27,789 bases of DNA from Ga0077527 sp964606765 (GTDB taxonomy: Bacteria > Pseudomonadota > Gammaproteobacteria > Burkholderiales > SG8-41), in the NCBI GenBank assembly GCA_964606765.1, contig CAZSIR010000022.1, positions 1-27,789 on the forward strand. The letters are read 5' to 3'. The translations under genes were made by a program, and so were the position numbers. Position 1 is the first letter of the stretch; every line of letters starts with the position of its first letter. A model generated the notes under the pieces. It saw only the letters and a program-made list of their open reading frames with translations. It was not told where the DNA came from and did no database searches. Below are positions 1 to 7,372 of the stretch, in pieces.

Positions 1-147
1 GTGGCGCAGATGTATTCGGCGATCCAGACCGGCGCACAGCTCGGCATGCAGACGCTGGACCAGAACCTGCAGGACCTGGTCAAGCGCAACATCGTGTCCG
101 TGGACGAGGCGCGCGGCAAGGCCATGAACAAGGACATGTTCCGCTAG
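1..147 (+). CDS. pilT: PilT twitching motility ATPase, C-terminal end (partial)
   Basis: The reading frame is open from the first base and stops at TAG 145-147, giving the last 48 residues of a protein that begins outside the window. The tail contains the pieces GMQTLDQNLQDLV, VDEARGKA and NKDMF, which are typical of the extreme C-terminus of PilT, the hexameric ATPase that retracts type IV pili at the inner membrane. The pilU gene 44 bases downstream fits the usual pilT-pilU pairing. The GTG at base 1 is in frame, but nothing suggests that it is the start. The identification rests on a short tail plus context. Confidence 0.88.
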   Translation: MAQMYSAIQTGAQLGMQTLDQNLQDLVKRNIVSVDEARGKAMNKDMFR

Positions 148-191
148 GTTTGCGGGGCGGGCCTCAAGCGACATTAAAGAAGGAGCCAGGC

Positions 192-1328
192 ATGGAAAGA
201 GAACAGGCAGTCAAATTCATGCACGATCTGCTGCGGGCGATGGTCTCGAAAAAGGCCTCGGACCTGTTCATCACGGTGGGATTCCCGCCGGCGATCAAGC
301 TTGACGGCAAAATGACCCCGGTCGCGCAGCAGGCGCTGACGGCGCAGCATACGGCAGAGCTCGCGCGCGGCATCATGAACGACAAGCAGGCCGGCGAATT
401 CGAGGCGACGAAGGAGTGCAACTTCGCGGTCAGCCCCGGCGACATCGGCCGCTTCCGCGTCAATGCCTTCATGCAGCAGGGCCGTGTCGGCATGGTGCTG
501 CGGACCATCAACACCTCCATCCCGAAGTTCGATGACCTGAAGCTGCCGCCGGTGCTGAAAGACGTGGTGATGACCAAGCGCGGCCTGGTGATCATGGTCG
601 GCGGCACGGGCTCGGGCAAATCGACATCGCTGGCGGCGATGATGGGTTACCGCAATGAAAACAGCTACGGCCACATCATCACCATCGAGGATCCGATTGA
701 ATACGTGCACGACCACAAGAACTGCGTGGTCACCCAGCGCGAAGTCGGCGTCGATACCGATTCCTGGCATGCAGCCCTGAAAAACACGCTGCGCCAGGCG
801 CCCGACGTGATCCTGATCGGCGAGATCCGTGACCGCGAAACCATGGACCACGCCATCGCCTTTGCCGAGACCGGCCACCTGGCCATGGCGACGCTGCATG
901 CCAACAGCGCCAACCAGGCGCTGGACCGCATCATCAATTTCTTCCCCGAAGAACGTAAACACCAGCTGCTGATGGATCTGTCGCTGAACATCCGCGCGCT
1001 GATTTCTCAGCGGCTGATTCCGAAAAAGGACGGCAAGGGCCGCGCCGCCGCGGTCGAGATCCTGCTCAATTCACCGCTGATTTCCGACATGATCTTCAAG
1101 GGCGAGGTGCACGAGATCAAGGGCATCATGGCCAAGTCGCGCGAACTGGGCATGCAGACCTTTGACCAGCATTTGTTTGATCTGTACGAGTCGGGCGACA
1201 TCAGCTACGAAGACGCGCTGCGCAATGCCGATTCGATGAACGAACTGCGCCTGATGATCAAGCTGAACAGCAAGGACGCCAAGGACAAGGACGCGATGTC
1301 CGGGATTGAGCACCTGAACCTTGTCTGA
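192..1328 (+). CDS. pilU: PilU, type IV pilus retraction ATPase (PilT paralogue)
   Basis: Cytoplasmic secretion-type ATPase that works with PilT in pilus retraction and twitching. The protein is 378 residues, normal for PilU. The Walker A loop GGTGSGKST lies near residues 137-145. It is followed by an Asp box (TIEDPIEYVH), the Walker B segment VILIGEIRD and the His box HLAMATLHANSA. The ATG at 192 is chosen because AAGGAG at 180-185 sits six bases upstream and the product starts like known PilU proteins (MEREQAVKFMHDLL). A longer frame from base 150 would add an unconserved leader. It follows pilT closely and is closed by a hairpin terminator at 1351-1376, so pilTU is probably one transcript. 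PilU rather than PilT is inferred from the position after pilT and the longer C-terminal tail. Confidence 0.93.
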   Translation: MEREQAVKFMHDLLRAMVSKKASDLFITVGFPPAIKLDGKMTPVAQQALTAQHTAELARGIMNDKQAGEFEATKECNFAVSPGDIGRFRVNAFMQQGRVGMVLRTINTSIPKFDDLKLPPVLKDVVMTKRGLVIMVGGTGSGKSTSLAAMMGYRNENSYGHIITIEDPIEYVHDHKNCVVTQREVGVDTDSWHAALKNTLRQAPDVILIGEIRDRETMDHAIAFAETGHLAMATLHANSANQALDRIINFFPEERKHQLLMDLSLNIRALISQRLIPKKDGKGRAAAVEILLNSPLISDMIFKGEVHEIKGIMAKSRELGMQTFDQHLFDLYESGDISYEDALRNADSMNELRLMIKLNSKDAKDKDAMSGIEHLNLV

Positions 1329-1350
1329 ACCGCGTACTCACGCAGGACCA

Positions 1351-1376
1351 CGCCGGCCGCAGCGCCGGCGTTTTTC
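1351..1376 (+). terminator. Rho-independent terminator after pilU
   Basis: A perfect seven-base stem, CGCCGGC at 1351-1357 with GCCGGCG at 1364-1370, has a six-base loop and is followed directly by TTTTTC. It lies 22 bases after the pilU stop and runs up to the next gene's start, so the permease gene probably has its own promoter or depends on read-through. Confidence 0.75.
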
Positions 1377-1379
1377 TTG

Positions 1380-2141
1380 ATGGGTATCCCTTTGCACGTC
1401 CCCTTCGACTTGGTGACTTACATCGCCTGCGCGGCGATTGTCTTCGGCGCCTACGTGATTTTCGGCATCTCGGCCTTCGGCGCCGCAATGTTCACAGTGC
1501 CCTCGCTGTCCTACTTTTTCCCGCTCGAATTCGTATTGCCGATGTGCGTGCTGCTGGACGTCTCGGCGGCACTGGCGCTGGGTTCGCGTTTCTCGAGGGA
1601 CGCAGACCGCGGAGAGCTGAAATGGATGGCGCCGTTTTCACTGGCCGGCGCCGTGGCCGGCGTGACTGCGCTGGTGACTTTGCCGCAGCAGGCAACCATT
1701 GCCGCATTCGGCCTTTTTCTCTGCGTTTACGGGCTGTATTCGCTCTACACCGGCGTGCCGCGGCAGGGCGTTGCGCGCCATCCCTGGGCGGTGATCTCGG
1801 GATTCTGTGGCGGCGCGGCGGGGACGCTGTTCGGCGTTGGCGCCCCGCCGTATGCCGTTTACCTGTCGCGCCGCCTGCCGGACAAGGCCGTGCTGCGCGC
1901 CACGCTGTCGAACATGGTGCTGCTGTCGACCTCGATCCGCGCGCTGGTATTTCTTGTCGGCGGCCTGATGCTGCTCGACCGTGTCGTCGCCGCGGTTCTG
2001 CTGCTACCATTCGCGCTGGGGGGAATCTGGGCGGGGCATCGCATCCAGCTTAATGCGTCGCGCGAAACGCTCCTTAAAGTCATCAGCGTGCTGCTGCTGA
2101 TGATCGGTGGGTCGCTGATCATCCGGGTGCTGCGCAGCTAG
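1380..2141 (+). CDS. TauE/SafE-family sulfite/organic-anion permease-like membrane protein
   Basis: A 253-residue, strongly hydrophobic protein with about eight predicted membrane segments. The repeated Gly-rich parts (FGISAFGAAMFTVP near the N-terminus, GGAAGTLFGVGAPPYAVYLS in the middle) are typical of the TauE/SafE/DUF81 family. These inner-membrane proteins are proposed to export sulfite, sulfoacetate or similar anions; the substrate here cannot be told from sequence. The start is uncertain. TTG 1377 and ATG 1380 both touch the T-tract of the preceding terminator and neither has a clear Shine-Dalgarno. ATG 1380 is used because the first membrane segment begins soon after it. The 3' end overlaps the convergent methyltransferase gene by three bases. 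Confidence 0.84.
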   Translation: MGIPLHVPFDLVTYIACAAIVFGAYVIFGISAFGAAMFTVPSLSYFFPLEFVLPMCVLLDVSAALALGSRFSRDADRGELKWMAPFSLAGAVAGVTALVTLPQQATIAAFGLFLCVYGLYSLYTGVPRQGVARHPWAVISGFCGGAAGTLFGVGAPPYAVYLSRRLPDKAVLRATLSNMVLLSTSIRALVFLVGGLMLLDRVVAAVLLLPFALGGIWAGHRIQLNASRETLLKVISVLLLMIGGSLIIRVLRS

Positions 2142-2151
2142 CCGGATTTTT
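2121..2151 (+). terminator. Probable terminator overlapping two convergent gene ends
   Basis: ATCCGG at 2121-2126 pairs with CCGGAT at 2142-2147, enclosing the small palindrome GCTGCGCAGC (2129-2138). A run of T (2147-2151) follows. For plus-strand transcripts this is a plausible Rho-independent terminator of the TauE-like gene. It includes that gene's own last codons and the stop region of the convergent methyltransferase gene. Confidence 0.5.
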
Positions 2152-3307
2152 CTGCCCGGTTTGATGCGGGTTTCCGCATGCTGCCGGCGACCATTTCGTA
2201 TTTGAACAGGCGGCACTCCAGTGCGCCATTGAACAGCGGCGTGCGCCGGGAAGGCTGCAGGCGCATGATCTTCGCCAAGCGCAGATCTGCGGTCAGGATG
2301 TAGGCGGTCCAGCCGCTGTAACGCTGTTTGAGGATGTCGCCGAGTGTCGGATACCAGGCAGCGAGGTCGTCGAGTTCTTCCAAGCGCACGCCGTAGGGCG
2401 GATTGGTGATCAGCGCCCCAGCGGGTGCCGGCGGTTTCGAATCCTCGAAGCTGCATTGTTTCAGTTCGATGCGCGATTCCAGTCCCAGCGCGGCGACGTT
2501 CTGGCGTGCGTCCGCAATGGCATCGCCACTGCGGTCGTAACCATAAATATTTGATTTTATTGATTTATTTTCCTGCGCGGCGACCTGCCGATGCAGGGTT
2601 TCCCAGGCTTTGGCATCGAAGTTGCGCAATTTCTCGAAGCCGAAGCTGCGATTGAGTCCTGGCGCGCGCTGCGTGGCCATCAATGCGGCTTCGATCAGGA
2701 AGGTGCCGCTGCCGCACATCGGGTCGAGCAGCGGTTGCTCCGGTGTCCACCCGGCCAGTTTCAGAATACCCGCGGCGAGGTTTTCACGCAGCGGCGCGTC
2801 ACCGGTCGCGGTGCGCCAGCCGCGTTTGAACAGCGCATCCCCGGAGGTGTCGAGGTAGAACACCGCGTCGTCGCGGGTCAGGAAGACATGGATGCGCACG
2901 TCAGGCTGGCGCGTGTCAACGTTGGGCCGGTCGCCCTCGGTTTCGCGCAGCACGTCGCAGACGGCATCCTTGACGCGCAGCGTGACGAAATCAAGGCTGC
3001 GCAGGGGACTTTTGATCGCGGCGGTATCGACGCGGATGCTGTGCTGCGGACCGAACCACTGCGTCCATTTGATTTTGCGAGCGGTGGCGTAGATGTCGTT
3101 TTCATCGCGGTAGCGGCATTGCCCGATGCGCCACAACACGCGGCTGGCAATGCGGCTTTCAAGGTTGATGCGATAACACAAGGCATACGGACCGCGGAAT
3201 CCGGTGCCGCCGTCGACCGGGCGCACATCCTGTGCCCCGAGGGCCGTGAGTTCTTCGCCGAGCACGCCTTCCAGGCCGCGCGGGCAGCTGGCGAAAAAGG
3301 TTTCCAT
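2138..3307 (-). CDS. THUMP-domain class I SAM-dependent RNA methyltransferase (RlmL N-half type)
   Basis: A 389-residue cytoplasmic enzyme expected to methylate guanine N2 in 23S rRNA; in E. coli the homologous part is the N-terminal half of the fused RlmL. The N-terminus (METFFASCPRGLEGVLGEEL) is the usual opening, followed by a THUMP RNA-binding region to about residue 165. The SAM-binding motif DPMCGSGTFLIEA starts at residue 195 and the catalytic NPPY motif is at 302-305. It is a standalone protein without the RlmK half, as is common outside enterics. It is the last gene of the minus-strand run, 18 bases after the HIRAN gene. Residues 246-255 (ENKSIKSNIY) are encoded by an unusually AT-rich stretch that matches two intergenic repeats in this window. 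Exact target base is inferred from the family. Confidence 0.87.
   Translation of the reverse strand: METFFASCPRGLEGVLGEELTALGAQDVRPVDGGTGFRGPYALCYRINLESRIASRVLWRIGQCRYRDENDIYATARKIKWTQWFGPQHSIRVDTAAIKSPLRSLDFVTLRVKDAVCDVLRETEGDRPNVDTRQPDVRIHVFLTRDDAVFYLDTSGDALFKRGWRTATGDAPLRENLAAGILKLAGWTPEQPLLDPMCGSGTFLIEAALMATQRAPGLNRSFGFEKLRNFDAKAWETLHRQVAAQENKSIKSNIYGYDRSGDAIADARQNVAALGLESRIELKQCSFEDSKPPAPAGALITNPPYGVRLEELDDLAAWYPTLGDILKQRYSGWTAYILTADLRLAKIMRLQPSRRTPLFNGALECRLFKYEMVAGSMRKPASNRAEKSG
2543..2571 (-). repeat. AT-rich dispersed repeat, copy A, inside the methyltransferase gene
   Basis: Read on the minus strand this stretch carries AATAAATCAATAAAATCAAA followed by TATTTAT. It resembles copy B (9446-9472) and copy C (14574-14603), sharing the core AAATCAAA and its AT-rich left flank. 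It is almost free of G and C on the coding strand, within an otherwise GC-rich gene, and keeps the frame open. Copies A and B are the closest pair. Confidence 0.5.
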
Positions 3308-3325
3308 GTTGTGCTTTCGCCGGGC

Positions 3326-3712
3326 CTAGGGTTTTAAAGGGACCAGTTCGACATAGACCTCGAACTCGATGCGTTGCCAGGGATTGCGCGCTTCTTTCAA
3401 TTGCACGATGCGCGCTTTGACCGGGGCGCCGCGATCCATCTGTCTCGCGACATCGCTGTTTTCCCGGCGCGGGATGTAGCCGAGCATTTCATTGCGCCAC
3501 AGCACGCGCACCGCGTTCGCATCGTGCGGGTTCTGCGGTTCCCGTGACAGTTGCAGGCTGTCGCCGACGCGCATCATGTCCCACAACCCCTTGCCTTCGT
3601 AATACTGGAAACCCGCGAGCGGCGATTGCTGCACGATGATGCGCGCATCGGCGGCGCAGGCGGGGGCGGCGAGCGCCATCAGCAGCGCGAGGATTGCAGT
3701 GGCGCGGAGCAT
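3326..3712 (-). CDS. Exported HIRAN-domain protein
   Basis: A 128-residue protein. The first 20 or so residues (MLRATAILALLMALAAPACA) look like a Sec signal peptide with a likely cut after ACA. The rest is a HIRAN domain: GDSLQLSREPQNPHDANAVRV and LGYIPRRE are the family hallmarks. HIRAN domains in HLTF/Rad5 helicases bind 3' ends of single-stranded DNA, and small standalone bacterial versions are of unknown function. ATG 3712 is chosen because the longer frame upstream lies inside hemJ and is not conserved-looking. It sits 20 bases after hemJ, so co-transcription is likely. The domain call is firm; function and substrate are unknown. Confidence 0.8.
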   Translation of the reverse strand: MLRATAILALLMALAAPACAADARIIVQQSPLAGFQYYEGKGLWDMMRVGDSLQLSREPQNPHDANAVRVLWRNEMLGYIPRRENSDVARQMDRGAPVKARIVQLKEARNPWQRIEFEVYVELVPLKP

Positions 3713-3732
3713 GCTTGTCAGATCGATCAGGG

Positions 3733-4143
3733 TCAGAACGGCTTGACGACGACCAGGATGACGATCGCCAGCAGCAGCAGCACCGGAATCTCGTTGAACC
3801 AGCGAAACCAGATGTGGGAGCGGGTGTTGCGATTCTGTTCGAATTTCTTCAGCAGGCTGCCGCAGGCATGGTGATAGCCGATCACCAGCACCACCAGCGC
3901 CAGCTTGGCATGCAGCCAGGCGCCGCTGATGCCGTAACCCAGCCACAGCCAGAAACCGAACAGCAGCGCCAATCCGGACAGCGGAGACATGAAGCGGTAG
4001 AGCTTGCGTCCCATCAGCAGCAGCCGCGCGCGCGCGGCATCGTCGTTTTCCATCGCCAGGTTGACGAGGATGCGCGGCAGGTAAAACAGCCCTGCAAACC
4101 AGGCGATGACGAACAGCAGATGCAGCGATTTGATCCAGAGCAT
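3733..4143 (-). CDS. hemJ: HemJ-type protoporphyrinogen IX oxidase
   Basis: A 136-residue inner-membrane protein with about four membrane segments, the usual size for HemJ (UPF0093). It oxidises protoporphyrinogen IX to protoporphyrin IX, the next-to-last step of heme synthesis, probably passing electrons to the quinone pool. The opening MLWIKSLHLLFVIAWFAGLFY and the later LHAKLAL and WFRWFNEIP are family features. His8 and Lys80 appear to be the conserved functional residues. ATG 4143 follows the permease stop by ten bases; the longer open frame overlaps the permease and is rejected. No hemG or hemY is in the window. Confidence 0.87.
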   Translation of the reverse strand: MLWIKSLHLLFVIAWFAGLFYLPRILVNLAMENDDAARARLLLMGRKLYRFMSPLSGLALLFGFWLWLGYGISGAWLHAKLALVVLVIGYHHACGSLLKKFEQNRNTRSHIWFRWFNEIPVLLLLAIVILVVVKPF

Positions 4144-4153
4144 GGCGTGGATG

Positions 4154-4942
4154 TTACTGCAGAAGCCGGCGTCGCGTGAGCGCCAGCGCCACATAAAAAC
4201 CGGCTGCGGCATAGGCGGCGAGCACGGCGATGTGCAGCAACCATGAGGGCGGGATTTCGCCGTTGACCAGCGGGCGGGCGAGGCTGACGGCATGGGTCAG
4301 CGGCAGCAGGCTGGCAAAAACCTGCGCCGCTGCCGGCAACTGGTCGAGCGGGAAAAACACGCCGCACAGCAGCATCATCGGTGTCACGCAAAGCGTGAAG
4401 TAATACATGAAAAAATCGTAGCTCGGCGACAGTGCGGTCATGATCAGGCCGAGTCCGGCAAAAGCCAGTCCGGTGAGGAAAATCAGCGGAATCACGGCAA
4501 ACGCCATGACCGAGGGCACCAGTCCGAGCGCGGCGGCCACCACCAGCACCGCGCTGCCGGAAAGAAAACTCTTGCTGGCCGCCCACACCATTTCGCCGAG
4601 CACCACGTCGTCCAGCGTCAGCGGCGCATTGAGTATCGCCTCCCAGGTTTTCTGCACATGCATGCGCGAAAACCCCGAATACATGGCCTCGAAGGAAGCG
4701 CTCATCATCGTGCTGGAGCAGACGATGCCGGCGGCGAGAAATCCGATGTAGGACAGGCCGCCGACGTCGTCGAGCATGCGTCCAAGCCCGTAACCGAGGC
4801 CGAACATGTAGAGCAGGGGGTCGGCGAGGTTGCCGAGCATCGACGGGATGGCGAGCTTGCGCCAGACCAGCAGATTGCGCCGCCAGACATGAATGAAGCG
4901 CATGCTCGACTGCGGCAATGCCCAGTGATTGATCGCCGCCAT
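4154..4942 (-). CDS. NodJ-like ABC-2 transporter permease
   Basis: A 262-residue integral membrane protein with about six membrane segments. It matches the NodJ branch of ABC-2 permeases in NLLVWRKLAIPSMLGNLADPL, YMFGLGYGLG, TWEAILNAPLTLDDVVLGE and PLDQLP. It should form the membrane channel for the ATPase encoded just before it. ATG 4942 begins one base after the ATPase stop (TGACATG). A GTG at 4951, overlapping that stop, is an alternative start adding three residues. Rhizobial NodJ exports lipochitooligosaccharides, but free-living betaproteobacteria carry homologues of unknown substrate, and nothing here points to Nod factors (no nodABC). Confidence 0.88.
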   Translation of the reverse strand: MAAINHWALPQSSMRFIHVWRRNLLVWRKLAIPSMLGNLADPLLYMFGLGYGLGRMLDDVGGLSYIGFLAAGIVCSSTMMSASFEAMYSGFSRMHVQKTWEAILNAPLTLDDVVLGEMVWAASKSFLSGSAVLVVAAALGLVPSVMAFAVIPLIFLTGLAFAGLGLIMTALSPSYDFFMYYFTLCVTPMMLLCGVFFPLDQLPAAAQVFASLLPLTHAVSLARPLVNGEIPPSWLLHIAVLAAYAAAGFYVALALTRRRLLQ

Positions 4943-4943
4943 G

Positions 4944-5864
4944 TCAGTCACGCAGCTCGCGGCCGGTCAGTTTGAGGAACACGTCTTCCAGGCTGGCGCG
5001 GCGGTGCAGGTAACGCAGGTCGCTGCGGCCGTCGAGGTCCGCGATCAGCGGCGCGGGGTCATGGGTGTAGCAGAAAATCGTCTCGCCGGTGGCTTCGCAG
5101 CGTTCGGCATGGTGGCGGCCGTAGTTATCCGCCCATTCGGCGGCGCGCTCGCCGTACGTTTCCACCACCTGTGGCTCGACATGCTGCGCAATGAGGGTGC
5201 GCGGTTCACCTTCGGCGATGATTTTGCCGTGATCCATGATCGCCACCCGGCCGCACAGGCGCTCGGCTTCTTCCATGAAATGCGTCGTCAGCAGCAGCGT
5301 CTTGCGCTGCTTCAGCAGATTGCGCAGCCGGTCCCAGATCACGTGGCGCGCCTGCGGATCGAGTCCGGTGGTCGGTTCGTCGAGAAACACCAGTTCCGGA
5401 TCGTTGATCAGCGCGCGCGCCAGCGTCAGCCGCCGTTTCATGCCGCCGGAGAGGGTGCGGATGCTGGCATCGGCGCGGCTCGCCAACCCGGCAAAATCGA
5501 GCAGATCGGGGATGCGCGCCTGCAGCTCGTGATCGGCGATGTCGAAGTAGCGGCCGAAAATCAGCAGGTTTTCGCGGACGGTGAAATCCGGGTCGAGGTT
5601 GTCGAACTGCGGCACCACGCCGATGCGCATGCGCGCAGCACGGGCCTGTTGCGGCACCGCTTCGCCGAGCGCCGTGATGCTGCCGCTGTCGGGTGCGGTC
5701 AGGCCCAGGCACAGCCGCAGCGTGGTGGTCTTGCCGGCACCGTTGGGGCCGAGCAGGCCGAAACATTCTCCGGGCTGCAGCGCGAAATCGAGGCCGCACA
5801 CCACCTCCTGTCCGCCATATGATTTACGCAGCCCCGTGGCTGCCAGCGGGGCGGCATGGGTCAT
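4944..5864 (-). CDS. NodI/DrrA-like ABC transporter ATP-binding protein
   Basis: A 306-residue cytoplasmic ATPase. The Walker A motif GPNGAGKTT is at residues 39-47, the signature LSGGMKRRL is mid-protein, Walker B is LVFLDEPTTGLDP and the switch His is in TTHFMEEAERL. The C-terminal extension of about 80 residues is typical of the NodI and daunorubicin-resistance (DrrA) group of exporters. ATG 5864 overlaps the stop of the preceding hydrolase gene as ATGA, a sign of translational coupling; a TTG two codons earlier is less likely. With the permease it makes an exporter of unknown substrate. Confidence 0.9.
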   Translation of the reverse strand: MTHAAPLAATGLRKSYGGQEVVCGLDFALQPGECFGLLGPNGAGKTTTLRLCLGLTAPDSGSITALGEAVPQQARAARMRIGVVPQFDNLDPDFTVRENLLIFGRYFDIADHELQARIPDLLDFAGLASRADASIRTLSGGMKRRLTLARALINDPELVFLDEPTTGLDPQARHVIWDRLRNLLKQRKTLLLTTHFMEEAERLCGRVAIMDHGKIIAEGEPRTLIAQHVEPQVVETYGERAAEWADNYGRHHAERCEATGETIFCYTHDPAPLIADLDGRSDLRYLHRRASLEDVFLKLTGRELRD

Positions 5865-6508
5865 GCGCAATGACGCTGGACGATCTGCGCGAGCAGATGC
5901 AGTTTGCCGTGGAAAAAATGTTCGCCGCCGGGCACCACCACCAGCGGCAGCTGTTGCGGCCGCGCCCAGTCGAGCACCGCCGCGAGCGGCACGACGTCAT
6001 CGACTTCACCGTGGATCACCAGCGTGTCGGGCGGCACGGTGGCCGCCGGAAAACGATTGACCGCGGGGCCGACCAGCACCAGTTTTTCGGCGGACATGTT
6101 TTCGGCCGATAATGCCTGCGCCACCCGTGTCTGCACAAAGGCGCCGAAGGAAAATCCGGCGAGCAGCAGCGGCAATTCACCGAATCGTGTTCTGGCATGA
6201 CGCGCGACGGCGAGCAGGTCTTCGGCTTCGCCGTTGCCCTGATCGAAGCTGCCGGCGCTGGCGCCGACGCCACGGAAATTCGGCCGGATGGCCACGTAAC
6301 CCAGGCCGAAAAAGGTTTTGGCCAGCGTGGTCACAACCTTGTTGTCCTTGGTGCCGCCCTGCACCGGATTGGGATGCGCGATCAATGCAATGCCGCGCCG
6401 CGGCTCGCCGGGATCGTTGAGGTCGGTTTCCAGGGGGCCTGCGGGGCCGTCAATGGCCAGGCGTTCGAGTGAGGATGGCCGCATCGGACGCAGTTCGGTG
6501 GGGGACAT
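5861..6508 (-). CDS. Alpha/beta hydrolase
   Basis: A 215-residue soluble hydrolase of the small COG2945-like type. The oxyanion region is IAHPNPVQGG, the nucleophile elbow is GFSFG with Ser120, the acid is probably Asp170 or Asp171 in HGEVDDVVPL, and the base is His197 in PGGEHFFHG. All three catalytic parts are present. ATG 6508 gives the family length; Met9 is an alternative start. It is coupled by a four-base overlap to the ABC ATPase gene, so it may act on the exported substrate, but that is inference. A 20-base dispersed repeat lies 17 bases upstream of the start. Confidence 0.82.
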   Translation of the reverse strand: MSPTELRPMRPSSLERLAIDGPAGPLETDLNDPGEPRRGIALIAHPNPVQGGTKDNKVVTTLAKTFFGLGYVAIRPNFRGVGASAGSFDQGNGEAEDLLAVARHARTRFGELPLLLAGFSFGAFVQTRVAQALSAENMSAEKLVLVGPAVNRFPAATVPPDTLVIHGEVDDVVPLAAVLDWARPQQLPLVVVPGGEHFFHGKLHLLAQIVQRHCA

Positions 6509-6525
6509 GGCGGGAAAGGCAATAA

Positions 6526-6545
6526 GGAATGCGGAGTGATGAGTG
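6526..6545 (-). repeat. 20-base dispersed repeat upstream of the hydrolase gene
   Basis: The plus-strand sequence GGAATGCGGAGTGATGAGTG is identical to 25117-25136. Both copies lie just upstream of a minus-strand start codon (17 and 11 bases away) in the same orientation, reading CACTCATCACTCCGCATTCC toward the gene. Confidence 0.7.
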
Positions 6546-6598
6546 CGGAACGGACGACGCGGATACGGACTGATGAGACCTGCAAAGGGACTGCAGGT

Positions 6599-6907
6599 TC
6601 AGATTTTCAGGCGCTCGACAACCCGGCCGTTTTGCAGATGTTCGCTGATGATCTCATCGATGTCTTCGCGGTCAACATAGGTGTACCAGACGGCCTCCGG
6701 GTACACCACCAGCACCGGGCCTTCATCACAGCGATCGAGGCAGCCGGCCTGATTGATGCGCACTTTCCCGGGGCCGGACAGTTTTAATGCCTTGACCTGC
6801 TGCTTGGCGTAGTCGCGCATGGCCTGTGCGTCATGCTCGCAGCAGCAGCGCGCATTGCCTTCGCGCTGGTTGCAGCAGAAAAACACGTGGTGCTTGTAGT
6901 GGCTCAT
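6599..6907 (-). CDS. Thioredoxin-like [2Fe-2S] ferredoxin
   Basis: A 102-residue soluble protein with cysteines at 11, 12, 21, 22, 23, 56 and 60. The spacing of an early Cys pair region followed by a late CX3C (GCLDRCDEGP) is that of the thioredoxin-fold [2Fe-2S] ferredoxins related to the NuoE cluster domain. The segment VLVVYPEAVWYTYVD and the C-terminal DEIISEHL are also typical. It probably shuttles electrons in the cytoplasm; the partner is unknown. ATG 6907 gives the family N-terminus; the longer frame upstream is low-complexity read-through. The clustered cysteines at 11-12 and 21-23 exceed the four ligands needed, so the exact ligand set is uncertain. Confidence 0.83.
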   Translation of the reverse strand: MSHYKHHVFFCCNQREGNARCCCEHDAQAMRDYAKQQVKALKLSGPGKVRINQAGCLDRCDEGPVLVVYPEAVWYTYVDREDIDEIISEHLQNGRVVERLKI

Positions 6908-6974
6908 GACGGGTGATGGCGGGCGGTGCGCAGCGCGGAGTGCATGCATGAATTATACCCGCCGCATTCCCGCT

Positions 6975-7343
6975 TCAGCGTTTCGAGTGTTTGCGCGCCG
7001 AGCCCCGCGACAGGGCCACCGGATAATTGCGCGCGTTGACGGCCATTTTGCGCTGTGCCGCCGCCAACGGTTCGATATCCAGAATGTCCGCAAGGCGCAA
7101 CAGGTAAAGCAGCACGTCGGCGACTTCCTCTTCGACGGCTTTGCGTGCTTTCCCGCCAAGTCGCAGGCTTTGTTCCGGCGTCAGCCATTGAAAACACTCC
7201 AGCAGCTCGGCGGCCTCAACGCTCAGCGCCATGGCCAGATTTTTTGGCGTGTGGAATTGCTGCCAGTCGCGGGCTGCGGCGAACCGGCGCAGCTCATTGC
7301 GCAGGCCGGCCAGGGTGGGTTTGCGGCTGTTCTGTCGTTTCAT
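6975..7343 (-). CDS. MazG-like nucleotide pyrophosphohydrolase
   Basis: A 122-residue all-helical enzyme of the MazG/iMazG (RS21-C6-like) group, which hydrolyses non-canonical or surplus dNTPs to monophosphates. The metal-binding motif EXXE-(12-28)-EXXD is visible as Glu43/Glu46 (SVEAAELLE) and Glu73/Asp76 (EEEVADVLLYLL). The RDWQQFHTPKNLAMAL segment is typical of the family. ATG 7343 is chosen because the upstream extension runs into the VanZ gene. The last 15 residues are basic and poorly conserved-looking. It lies between the VanZ and ferredoxin genes with short gaps and is likely part of the same transcript. Confidence 0.84.
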   Translation of the reverse strand: MKRQNSRKPTLAGLRNELRRFAAARDWQQFHTPKNLAMALSVEAAELLECFQWLTPEQSLRLGGKARKAVEEEVADVLLYLLRLADILDIEPLAAAQRKMAVNARNYPVALSRGSARKHSKR

Positions 7344-7372
7344 CACGGCGTTCCGGATTTGTCCGTCAATAT

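Noticed and set aside
174..962. Long minus-strand open frame opposite pilU
   Set aside because: It is a shadow of pilU in a GC-rich genome: His/Asp/Arg-rich, with no recognisable domain, while pilU shows all ATPase motifs in the opposite frame.
2591..3337. Plus-strand open frame of 248 codons opposite the methyltransferase gene
   Set aside because: The opposite frame has the SAM and NPPY motifs; this one has no family features and is a codon-bias shadow.
4154..5864. True nodulation (Nod factor) export genes
   Set aside because: The pair is NodI/NodJ-like, but no nodABC, nod box or symbiosis context is visible, so only a general exporter is called.
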